From the NCBI RefSeq assembly GCF_001653235.2, contig NC_035791.1:2170001-2234000 (forward strand): DNA of 64,000 bases, given 5' to 3'. The position numbers and the translations under genes were made by a program. A model generated the notes under the pieces. The model worked only from the letters and a program-made list of their open reading frames with translations, was not told where the DNA came from and made no database searches. The stretch is from Pochonia chlamydosporia 170. Taxonomy: Eukaryota > Ascomycota > Sordariomycetes > Hypocreales > Clavicipitaceae. This document shows, in pieces, positions 33,533 to 42,789 of the stretch; the first letter of the stretch is position 1; every line of letters begins with the position of its first letter.

Positions 33533-34325
33533 ATGGATGCGCCGGAGCCTGAGCAGACCCCTTTCTCCGCTGTCACAGCCCACACCACCAAATTGCAAAG
33601 AGTACGCAGGAAGCCAAATCGTATACACGATGGTGTATCATTGAAAAAAATCGTCGGCGCTAATTCATCACCAGCAATACCAAGCTCTGCTTGACCAGTC
33701 TACGCCGTTTGTGCTCTATCGATGGATTGGAACCGGTGTCACCCTGTTCTTCTTCTTCGTGCGCATTTTCGTCATTCAGGGATGGTATATTGGTACGTCA
33801 AAGACTCGTTGCGCAATATAGTGTGCTCGGAATAATGCCTTCTGTCGCACTTACTGACTCTTCCACAATAGTTGCCTATGCCCTCGGCATTTACCTTCTC
33901 AACCTTTTCCTGGCTTTCCTCCAGCCCAAGTTTGACCCCTCCAACGATGCGATAGATCAGGATATGGAAGATGGCGCCGTCGGAACGCTCCCAACGAAGC
34001 GGGATGAGGAGTTCAAACCCTTCATCAGACGTCTTCCGGAGTTCAAGTTTTGGTACTGGGCGACTCGAGCTGTTGCCATTTCATTCTTCTGCACCTTCTT
34101 CGAGTTCTTCAATATTCCCGTATTCTGGCCGGTTTTGGTCATGTACTGGATTATTCTCTTTGTCCTGACGAGTAAGTCTCCTCTATTTTGCGTTTCATGC
34201 CTGAATATTGAGAGTACTCTGTTCTAACCTTTCCCTCAGTGCGCAAGCAGATTCAGCATATGGTCAAGTACCGATATGTTCCTTTCACCATGGGCAAGAA
34301 GAACTACAACAAGAACAGCTCTTAA
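33533..34325 (+). CDS. RER1: Golgi-to-ER retrieval receptor RER1
   Basis: Exons 33533-33601, 33675-33792, 33872-34171 and 34240-34325, giving 190 residues, the usual RER1 length. All three introns are GT-AG (73, 79 and 68 nt) with clear CTAAT, CTGAC or CTAAC branch sites. The protein has four membrane helices and the conserved words 'TPFVLYRW', 'YALGIYLLNLFLAFL.PKFDP', 'RRLPEFKFW', 'FEFFNIPVFWPVLVMYW' and 'KYRYVPF' near the tail. Rer1 sits in the cis-Golgi and returns escaped ER membrane proteins through COPI vesicles. The longer open frames within introns are shadows. Confidence 0.97.
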
Positions 34326-35034
34326 ACCTCTTCTTTGCATCTGGGAGGCTCTTGGAGAACAGCACTCGAACTTCGCAGTTCTGTCATGATTTATCGCAAA
34401 GCGTCGATGACCCTTCGTTCTTTCGGCGTCTATTGTAAATCACGTTCCCGCTTTTATAAAAAAGCTGGTAATTAATGTCATGGGAGGTGCTATGCGGGCT
34501 TCAAAATGGGATTGGCTTGTATCATAAGAGGGATAGGCATTTGTGCGTAGCAGGGACATAGATCGGCATTAGACTTCGTGGTGGGTTGCTTTGCAAGGAA
34601 ATGCAGGGCCACAAACGAAGGGGGCCGAATGCAGGCTCAGATTTTGGAGATGGCCCATTAATGAGAGACAGAATTAAAAATTGTATGAGGATTATATTGC
34701 AAAGAATTTGAACGCGTATATATGTGTTACTAGGTCCTCTAATGAATAAAAGGGTTAAGCGTTTGCCTGAGGGGAGTTGAGTTGTGTTGTGTTGTGTGGT
34801 GCTTGCTCAATTGACTGCATGTGGCTCTGGATCGTCGCTCCGCCAGCCATTCTTCGCCTCGCCGACTTGGCTTTTTTCGTGACCTCGTCCAACTTGCGAC
34901 TGCAGCTCAACCGTTGACCACCAACCCATCCACAGCATCTCCTTCAACTTCACGAAAACCGCAGTCTGCCAGGTTTCAGCAGCTTTCCGCCATTGTAAGG
35001 CATTTCGTGGCGGGCTGCGTTGCGCTGAAGCACA
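34326..35034. other. intergenic between RER1 and PAF1
   Basis: Contains RER1 3' sequence, a short TTGTG repeat near 34785-34800, and the PAF1 leader. An 80-codon frame at 34821-35063 overlaps the PAF1 start and has no motif. Confidence 0.5.
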
Positions 35035-36538
35035 ATGTCGTCTTCAGGCGCGCGCTCCGGTGAGCGCATGGTGCATCAGGACTTCATCGCGCGAATCCGT
35101 TTCTCCAATGCCCTCCCTCCTCCGCCGAATCCTCCGAAGCTGTTAGATATCCCCAATACGGGTCTCGCGAGTGGACAGTACACGACCCCCGGATTTGCCT
35201 CACGGCTCGCGAGAGAACAGCCGCTGAATATTGAGGCCGATGCCGAGTTGGGTATGCCCTTGGACTTGGTGGGCATGCCTGGTGTTTTTGACGGCGATGA
35301 ACGATGTAAGTGTGTGCAAATTGGACTGGTAGCCCTCAGAAATACCATTTCTGTTGTGCGCGAGACGACTGACACTTTCAACAGCTATCCAAGCACCAGT
35401 ACAAGCCCCTGCTGTCCATCCTCACGACCGGGCACTCCTCCGACCCATTGCAGCCCTTGGCAAGCCCAAGGTGGCAGAAGCCAATGTGTCCTTCCTTCGA
35501 AGAACAGAATACATCTCTTCATCGACGCCAAAGAGACACGAGGGAGGAAACCCTAGAGCTCTTCTTGCCAAAGCGCGGAAACCCCAACGGATGGTCCCTG
35601 AAGCTGCCGCCGATTCGCCCCAAGTCATCAAGCGAAAGATTGACCGTGGCTTCGACATTGCCCAACAAGATCTCAAAGATCCCAAACGAGTCAAGCACCC
35701 CACAAAGAAGCACCTCAAGGTCGTGGATGCCATGCCTCTCCTACCAGACTTGCACGCGTTCCCCGATTCCGGTGCCTATGTCACAGTCAAGTTCCAAACC
35801 AACCCCGTCGGCAAGTCCAACAAATACGATACACGTCTTCTGAGCGGTCTTCTCCGGCCTATAGAGCGCACAGCAGCCGAAGATGCCGCGTACGAAGCCG
35901 CCCTGGAAGCACACGAGCTTGACCCCGACAACAACCCCAAGCCTCAAAACTTGATGAACTACGACTTTTATCTGGGACAAAGCACCGCGGTGGCTGACAA
36001 CTTCCGACGCAAGTTCGACGTCGATGACCCAGACCACGACGGCGACGAGCTGTACACGCACCAGGGCGAGACGGGCGGATACTTTCAGTTCAACAGGGTT
36101 CGAGCATACGAGACGTCTCACGAGACGGAACTCGACCACCCCACCAAGTATGAGGACGAGATTCTTCTGGCATACAACGACGAGGATGTCTACCCGAAGC
36201 AAAAAGCCATGTACTACTACCCCGTCATGCAAAAGTCAACCATTCGCCCGCAACGAACCAAGAACATTGCCCGCACGATTGGCTTTTCTCAAGAAGAGGA
36301 GCAGATTGTCGACCAGTTGGACATTACTGTTGATGATCCTACCGAGGAGATGCTTGATGCCATGAGGAAATACCAGGAAAATCCACTTGGCTGGGAGCAA
36401 GAAGCGGATGAGGAACCCACACAGGATCAGGAAGGCGAAGCGGAGGACGATGACGCCGAGCAAAACGGTAGTGAAAGGGCGGATAGGCGATCAGCTTCTG
36501 AGGAGAGAGACGCAGAAGGCGATGAGGATGAGGACTAA
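35035..36538 (+). CDS. PAF1: RNA polymerase II-associated factor PAF1
   Basis: Two exons, 35035-35305 and 35385-36538, joined by a 79-nt GT-AG intron; 474 residues. The N-terminus has the Paf1 signature 'HQDFIARIRFSNALPPPP.PPKLL'. The middle has 'EYISS', 'IDRGFDIAQQDLKDPKRVKHP', 'LLPDLHAFPDSGAYVTVKFQTNP' and 'NYDFYLGQ', and there is a 'YYYPVMQKSTIRPQR' stretch. The last 80 residues are acidic, with Glu/Asp runs. Paf1 is the core of the PAF1 complex (with Ctr9, Leo1, Cdc73, Rtf1), which travels with elongating polymerase II and supports histone H2B ubiquitination and H3K4/K36 methylation. Nuclear. Confidence 0.95.
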
Positions 36539-36806
36539 TGGAGCGAGTAGGAGACGGGAGACTTGTGTAAATTACCACAGAGGGAGTCTGGCTGATATAG
36601 CGAAACATTTGAGGGGTCATGGAAGCCCCAATCACTGGCTCGGCGCAAGGTTATACGTGATTATAGATTCAGATTTCTAAAAGCAAGTTCAAACCAAGGT
36701 ATTGATATCGCTTAATGCTATGCCACCGCTTATGCAAATGTATTCCAACGCCAAAATCATTGTGCTTCTGGTAAATCACCTAATATGTACGGAGTACATC
36801 CCGTAT

Positions 36807-38783
36807 TTACAACTTCTTCCCTGAACTAGAGGGGTCAAAACCTATGATGGCTCTCTGGTCATCAATGACACGAGCATATCTGTAGACGTTAGTTTCACCA
36901 TCGCCACGAATAAAAGGGGTACGAAATACTCACTCGAGGAGTAACCTGAAAAACCAAACCTCCATGTCCTCTTTCCTCATCGTCTTCCCCGCCCACTCCT
37001 GACTCTCCGTTGCCATTCTCTTCCCGTCCTCCGCACCCAAGCGGCTCTCGTTGAAGAAGCGAACGGTTTCAAGCCAATCGTCACCCTGAAAACTCAACGG
37101 CACATAATGTACCCACGGCTTCAGCCACTCCCTATGCCACTCCTGGAAAAGGGCAAACTTGAACGTCAAGCTCATACTCTGCAGGAATGCTAGGAATCGA
37201 CCCGAAAACGCATTTCCATCTATGTCTAGGAGGTACTTGTATCCCCAGGCATCAGTCTGGTTCACCCGGGATGATACCTTGAAGAAAGCCTGCTGAGCCT
37301 TGCAGTCGCCTTCATCGCATTGCCCAACGTGCGAAAAGGAGACGTCCGTGAGAGAGCTATATTCTGCGCGAGAGACCTCCGTCACCCCCCACTTCGGTGT
37401 CCTTTCACTCCCGTGGTTGGAAACAATCTTTGCTTGGCCCCCGGCGTTGATCTTCTGAACAAAGTGCTGGCGGTGTTGTTTTCGCCATCCGCCATCGCGA
37501 CTAAAGCCGCCTGTTGTAGATCCCCGCCAGTATAGTTTGCTTTGCTTTTCATCCCATGGCATATCCTGCTCCTGCTTATACTTGACCTTCTCGTACCAGT
37601 ACCATGGCGAAGGGTAAATAATGTCATTGTATGAGGAAATTTTCGATTGTGAGAAGATGGGAAATAGGTCATGTACGACCTTGAACACGTTTGGTCTGTC
37701 GAAGAAGCCATACGTCGTACTTAGGGAGGGGCTGAAACAAATGTCCTGCATGGCGGTAGAGTTATACACGAAGCCCAATTCACTAATGCCGTATCGACTT
37801 AGCCCGTCCCGTCGCTCGTCTTCTTCCAAGGTTCTGGCAGGGCTGTTTGGAGGACAGGACATTCTCGAATGAGTCCACGTGGCTTGTCTACCAAACGAAT
37901 TAAACCTCGAATGCTTGACTTGTTCAAAAATCATCTTGTCGCTTAGCTCGGGAGCTGTCTTAGAAAAGTCATTTGTTGGCTGCTTCTGAGAATTGGACGC
38001 TGGCATATTCTCTGTCTTGGCCATTTGTACAAGCCTCGTTAGGTCATCATGCGGCACGATGACCCTGGGCTCGTCGTGGATGTTGAATGCGAGGTCCATG
38101 TCAGGCAAGTATTGGAGGAACTTGGCCAACATGCCGTGCGTGGCATTCTTCTGCCATTCCTCTCCGCCGTCCATATGGGAAATTCGGTGGTTGCGGATGG
38201 CTACGCCGATGAGTGCGTTGTCGTAACCCAATGATTCTTTGGCTCTGGCTCGGATGGTCTTTGGCTTTAGTCCCCAAAATGGCGTGATGAGGTCGTGTAT
38301 TGTGTCGAATTCGTCGATGAGCTGGACATTATTCGCCTTTGCGAAGTCGAACCACTTATCGAAATGCGGCGGTGGCGGTATTCCGTATCGTCGACGGTAC
38401 TCTTTCACTGCGCTTTTCAGGTCTTTGGACTGGCGCTTCTTGATGTCGTCTAATTCTCGCTGGGCGTCTGTCATGAGGTATTGAATGGGATGGCGGTCGA
38501 AGCCCGGGACGTCCTTGGCCCTGGAGGCGTCATGTGTAATGGTAGCATCTTCCGAGGCATCTGTAGCCGGCGATGTTGGACTTGGACCATTTCTTATGGT
38601 TGATGTTGTCGACTCTGTTTGTATTGTCTGCGGGGATGCTTTCAATGGAATTTGTTGTGATCTGGTTTTGTCCGTCGACTTGGCTCCTAATTTCGCCTCT
38701 TGATAGGATATCCGTAACGCGGAATATATGCAGATTGTGAAGAATATAAATGCTGCGAAAACTGTGAATTGCCGACGCAGCAT
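36807..38783 (-). CDS. glycosyltransferase family 90 (CAP10-like), type II membrane protein
   Basis: Two exons, 38783-36934 and 36879-36807, joined by a 54-nt GT-AG intron (GTGAGT, CTAAC branch); 640 residues. The small last exon restores the expected 'LLLEYARVIDDQRAIIGF' ending. Residues about 8-25 form a signal-anchor helix, followed by a Ser/Thr-rich stem (to about 110). The catalytic GT90 domain has 'KLYWRGSTTGG', 'YLLDIDGNAFSGRFLAFL' and 'HYVPLSFQGDDW'. Cryptococcus CAP10 relatives transfer xylose or other sugars to polysaccharide or glycan in the Golgi. The donor and acceptor here are unknown. Convergent with PAF1, about 270 bp apart. Confidence 0.9.
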
Positions 38784-39501
38784 GGTGTTTGCACGGCCAC
38801 CAAAATGGCAGGCCGTCTGAATGGAGGTGTCTTAGATGTTATTCGTACAAGTTCGTCGATATTACCATTTGTAAAATGGCTGACTAGATTCGAAATCTAA
38901 CAGTTTTAGAGGGAATTGGCATGTTGGTGTCCATAGTTGTAAAACATTGGGCAAGAATGAAGGACGACGTCAGCTTCTAGGGTCTTGTTTACTTTGGGGG
39001 ATCGACAATGTTGGTCTGTAGCCACTTTCACTTCCCGCTCGTGGCGCCATCTCCCCATCAACAACATAGGGTGGGTACTGGTACAAGGTGTGAAGTATGA
39101 TCAAACGCACAAAAGTTGTACCTGTACTGGAGCGACAGGAACAAATCACCACCCAGCTTCATCCTTGGAAAGCGCCAAGTTTGGTCAACCAAGATAAAGA
39201 ATTTACTGACAAATACTGTCTATTGCCTCAAACAGAATCAGCCTTTAATAAAAGCCGACAACTAGATATGATTGACAGAAACACTTCCTGACACATGGCA
39301 TCAAATCAAATCAACATGACACACACCTAGCACAATCACGATGGGAACTTTAAAGATTTGTAGCCTAGCAGCTTCATCAAGGTATGCATTAATCGATTTT
39401 GCGACTATCCCAATGGCCGCCTCAGGGTATTGGCCATTGTCATCATGACCTTTTCATAACGCCAGCTATACCTGAACTTTTCCTTCCATATCCGTGCCCG
39501 C
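38784..39501. other. intergenic, GT90 promoter and RPS22 3' side
   Basis: 718 bp with no recognised gene. The right end is AT-rich 3' sequence of the ribosomal gene. Confidence 0.5.
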
Positions 39502-40150
39502 TTAGTAGAAGAAACCAATGATCTTGCCAGCAACGTGCTTGCGACGGGCCTCCTCGTGGTCCATGATACCAGCAGAGGTGGTGAGGATAACGTAACCGAA
39601 CTGACGAGCGGGCAGCAGCTTGACGACCCACTTCTCGAGATCGGCCAGACGGACGTTGTATCGGGGGGAGATGACACCGGTCTTGTTGAGACGGCCGTTC
39701 AGCTGAACGACAATCTTGCCAGAGCGATGATCGTCAACTTCCTCGAACTCGGAGATGTAACCTGTGCAAGGAGTCAATCGTTAGTAATGTTGCGATGATA
39801 CTCGGATAAAATGTCGTCGAATCGGGTGGGGAAGCGATTCCCCAGTCGCGGACAGATCCAAGACCACCGCAGAAGTTTTAATTTATCGGCAACTTATAGG
39901 GGCTGAGCCGTGGTGCGTGAAATGACCGTCGCCCTAGTTATCATGCCGAATGATGGTGGTCATGGGATCTGCCCAGACTGAGGCAATTCGCAGGATCGTC
40001 GTATCGTTCGAACGTACCGTGGCGCTGCATGACCTGGAGGAATTTGACAATGACCTTGGAGCTAGGTCGGATCAGGACCTGACGCTTGCCGGCCTTCTCG
40101 GCATTGTTGATGGAGTTGAGGGCGTCGTGGAGAACGGAAGTGCGAACCAT
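39502..40150 (-). CDS. RPS22: 40S ribosomal protein uS8 (RPS22 / S15a)
   Basis: Exons 40150-40018 and 39761-39502, giving 130 residues, the exact family length. The protein begins '[19 protein letters not shown]' and ends 'KIIGFFY', as in all eukaryotic uS8 proteins. The intron (39762-40017, 256 nt) is about four times longer than others in the window and may carry a snoRNA (separate entry). It is divergent from the eS12 gene, sharing a 660-bp promoter region, which suggests co-regulated ribosomal expression. Confidence 0.98.
39809..39950 (-). ncRNA. possible H/ACA snoRNA inside the RPS22 intron
   Basis: On the minus strand the intron has an H-box-like AAATTA (39884-39879), then a hairpin with a 7-bp stem TGGGGAA/TTCCCCA (39844-39827), then ACA (39814-39812) with three bases to the proposed 3' end. 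The H-to-ACA distance, about 65 nt, is typical. Upstream of the H box, AACT-AGGGC can pair with GCCCCT-AGTT as a bulged 5' hairpin. In Saccharomyces cerevisiae the RPS22B intron carries the H/ACA RNA snR44, so the host gene matches. The boundaries are approximate, and the guide pockets were not checked against rRNA. Confidence 0.35.
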
Positions 40151-40810
40151 TTTGGCGGTGTTGTCGGAACGAAGATTCTCAAGTCGAGTGGGAAATGAGG
40201 TATCTGGCGAAGGAAAATCGATGTTAGCCTCACGCGGTCGTGAGCAAGAAGAGTGCCCTCCAGGGATCGATCATCGAGGAGGGTTCTGTCGCTCATTTCT
40301 GAAGAGGAGAAGCGTATCGAGGGCGTCCGACGACCAAGTTTTCGACCATCATTGCCAGCACAAATCACAAATCGTCACCCGTCGCGGAGCCCAGGATTGC
40401 TCCCCTCTACCACGATAAGAGGCATCATCCTGCTGGATTTCGGATCGCTGTCAGTGGTTATTCAAGAATAATACATACCTCAGTGGTTGCTTTGTCGGGC
40501 TGTTGGATTCGTGGATTGTCGTGAGAGTCGTAAAAAAAGTCGTGCACACAGCCTGGGTGCAGTTTCGGTGGGTGGGTGGGTCCAATTGCGAGGATTCGTG
40601 TGCCCTGGTGGTCCGTGCACGTAAAAATGCCCTAAGCCATCACGCACCACGCACCACGCACTGGGCCACCAGCATTTCGGCAAATCCTCGTTTGGATATC
40701 CGTCCCTCCAAAGCCCACCACCCTCAAGACGTAAATTCCGTCACCTACTTTTTTTCCTCAACCAAACACTTGAAATCTTCGAGGATCGCCCGACAAGATA
40801 AACATTCAAG
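40151..40810. promoter_or_regulatory. shared divergent promoter of RPS22 (uS8) and RPS12 (eS12)
   Basis: 660 bp between two divergent ribosomal protein starts. It holds GC-rich words, a GTGGGTGGGTGGG run near 40568-40580 and pyrimidine-rich stretches before the eS12 ATG. An intron in the 5' leader of RPS22 is possible. I cannot name specific factor sites. Confidence 0.6.
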
Positions 40811-41504
40811 ATGGTTAGTATTTCTGATTTTACCACCAGCCGGCCTTTGCGAATCGTGTCCTGAAGGGCAATGATTTCGCAAATCAGCGCATCGCACCCC
40901 GCCGTCGCACTGGAGTCGACTCGAATTTCACTTGATCGAATACGAACAATTACTAACATGCGGACCAAATATAGTCGGACGTAGAAGAGAACAACGCCCC
41001 CGAAGTCGCCGAGGAGGTTGAGGTTTCGGCCGATGCCCCCAAGGGTCAGATGTCCGTCTTGGACGCCCTCAAGGGTGTTCTGAAGCTGGCTCTCATGCAC
41101 GACGGCCTTGCCCGTGGTCTCCGTGAGGCTTCCAAGGCCCTCGACCGTCGCCAGGCCCATATGTGTGTCCTCAACGAGAACTGCGAGGAGGATGCCTACA
41201 AGAAGCTTGTTGCTGCCCTCTGTGATGAGCATAAGATTCCTCTGATCAAGGTTCAGGATGGCAAGCAGCTCGGCGAGTGGGCTGGTCTTTGTATGTGAAA
41301 CCCTACCTACATCCACGGCCATCGACATCCGCCACTTGTCTATGGAATCAAACACGATTTACTAACTACCAAATTCCAGGCGTCCTCGACCGTGAGGGCA
41401 ACGCCCGCAAGGTCGTCAACTGCTCTTGTGTCGTTGTCAAGGACTGGGGTGAGGAGTCGCAGGAGCGCTCCATCCTCCTGAACTACTTCCAGACTTCTCA
41501 GTAA
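40811..41504 (+). CDS. RPS12: 40S ribosomal protein eS12 (RPS12)
   Basis: Exons 40811-40813, 40975-41290 and 41380-41504, giving 147 residues. The first exon is only the ATG, followed by a 161-nt intron (GTTAGT...TATAG). Exon 2 then reads '[16 protein letters not shown]', and the body has '[31 protein letters not shown]' and '[14 protein letters not shown]'. Exon 3 ends '[11 protein letters not shown]'. This is the full eS12 sequence. It is part of the small-subunit beak region. Starting translation at the later in-frame ATG (41050) would lose 26 residues that belong to the family, so the single-codon first exon is preferred. Confidence 0.97.
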
Positions 41505-41791
41505 ATTATTTAAATGCTCACGAAACGGCGTTGAATTTTGAAGGGTATAGAGGTGCGGACTTTGTTTTGTAAGACCGCTGGAAACGACACTTGCGGTTGT
41601 ACTCTAGCCACTTCAGCTGGCTTCTGGATGGATTCGGGTCTCAGTATGGCACAGACCTTTGCATGAGGAAATAAAAAAAAGGAACAAAAAGTTTCAGCTT
41701 CACAACATTTTACTGTCTTCTATACTACGCTTGGTGAATGATGTGTCCTGTGTGACTAGTAAGATTGCTATTCCGAACATATAGCGTAGAC
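41505..41791. other. convergent 3' regions of RPS12 and the parvulin gene
   Basis: 287 bp, AT-rich, with an A-run (41671-41679). No gene. Confidence 0.5.
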
Positions 41792-42361
41792 TCATTTGCG
41801 TCCCTCGACCTATAACAACTGTGGGTTAGCAGAACGCTGCATTTGTTGAGGTAGAAAAGAACTTGCCATGATGATGTGATAGCCAAATTCTGTCTTGGCT
41901 TCCGCAATCTTGGGATTACTTGTTGTACTAGGCTCCAATGCGAACGCCACTTCCTCGAATTTGGGGTCCAAGCTGCCTTTGCTCTTCCATCCAAGTGCTC
42001 CGCCTATGATGTTGTGCGAGTTGTCAGTTCGGCTGTTGATCAGCAACAACTTTGGGAGTGAAATCTTGGTAGCAAACCTTGTCTCGCCTTGTCCTCTGAG
42101 TAATTCCGAGCTACTTCGTCAAATTTCACGCCGTCGTTAATCTTGGCTAGTGCCTCTTCCTTTTTGGCATGCTTCTCACACTTTGGTTCCGCCATGTTAG
42201 ATAGGAAGTGCCATGAACCATTGTCTTCAACAAATCACACGTACCAAGATGTGTCGGACATTGATGGATTGTGCTCCCTTGGCTTTGCCGCCAGATTCCT
42301 TGTCCGCTCCTTTGCCCTTCCCGCCGGATTTATCGGCACCCTTTTTGTCGCCTTTTCCCAT
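41792..42361 (-). CDS. parvulin peptidyl-prolyl isomerase (PIN4/Par14 type)
   Basis: Four exons: 42361-42245, 42180-42078, 42003-41867 and 41809-41792, giving 124 residues. The basic N-terminus (Gly/Lys-rich, '[18 protein letters not shown]') is as in human PIN4/Par14. The isomerase fold has 'INVRHILCEKH', '[14 protein letters not shown]', 'FEEVAFAL' and '[14 protein letters not shown]' at the C-terminus. Human Par14 binds pre-ribosomal particles and DNA. The short last exon supplies only VEGRK and the stop. Intron 3 begins GCAAGT, a GC-AG intron. No GT alternative keeps the conserved end. Introns 1 and 2 are GT-AG. Confidence 0.95.
41810..41866 (-). other. GC-AG intron in the parvulin gene (57 nt)
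   Basis: Read on the minus strand, the exon ends ATG and the intron starts GCAAGT, the classic GC donor, with a GCTAACCC branch and a TATAG acceptor. Splicing yields the universally conserved HIIM-VEGRK ending. Confidence 0.88.
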
Positions 42362-42789
42362 TTTAGATGGATTTTGGAGAGATATTGCGACGATGTTGAC
42401 TGAAGGACAAGCCTGGGTTAGAAGCGATTTCTGGTGGAATGCCCCGCATTCAACTTCACTTCATTCTTCTGCAACAAACCTCTTCCCACTTCCCATAAAA
42501 TTGACTGTCATACATATTCAAGACCAGCGATCAACTCTCCCGGTTAAAACTTGTTCTCGTCTTATTTCTACCAATGCACATGCGTGGAGTAGCACCTTTT
42601 ATCACCATGTAACTGTAGTTTGCCTAGCTGGGCATGAAACCGAGCAAAACGAGATGCCACTAGTTTCAGCCTAGAGCATCCGTCATCTTTACCAGACTGA
42701 CTATAACAACAGACAAAATACTGACAGCGGCCATTATTCTTGTGGTCTTCATGTCAGAGCCTATCAATTAACAAGCTCAGTTCACTACA
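42362..42789. promoter_or_regulatory. divergent promoter, parvulin / GATA-HEAT protein
   Basis: 428 bp between the two start codons. No TATA box is evident. Short open frames here overlap the parvulin leader and have no motif. Confidence 0.45.

Noticed and set aside
35741..36232. 163-codon open frame, minus strand
   Set aside because: Antisense shadow of PAF1.
40741..41355. 204-codon open frame, minus strand
   Set aside because: Antisense of the RPS12 gene, and it crosses its introns.
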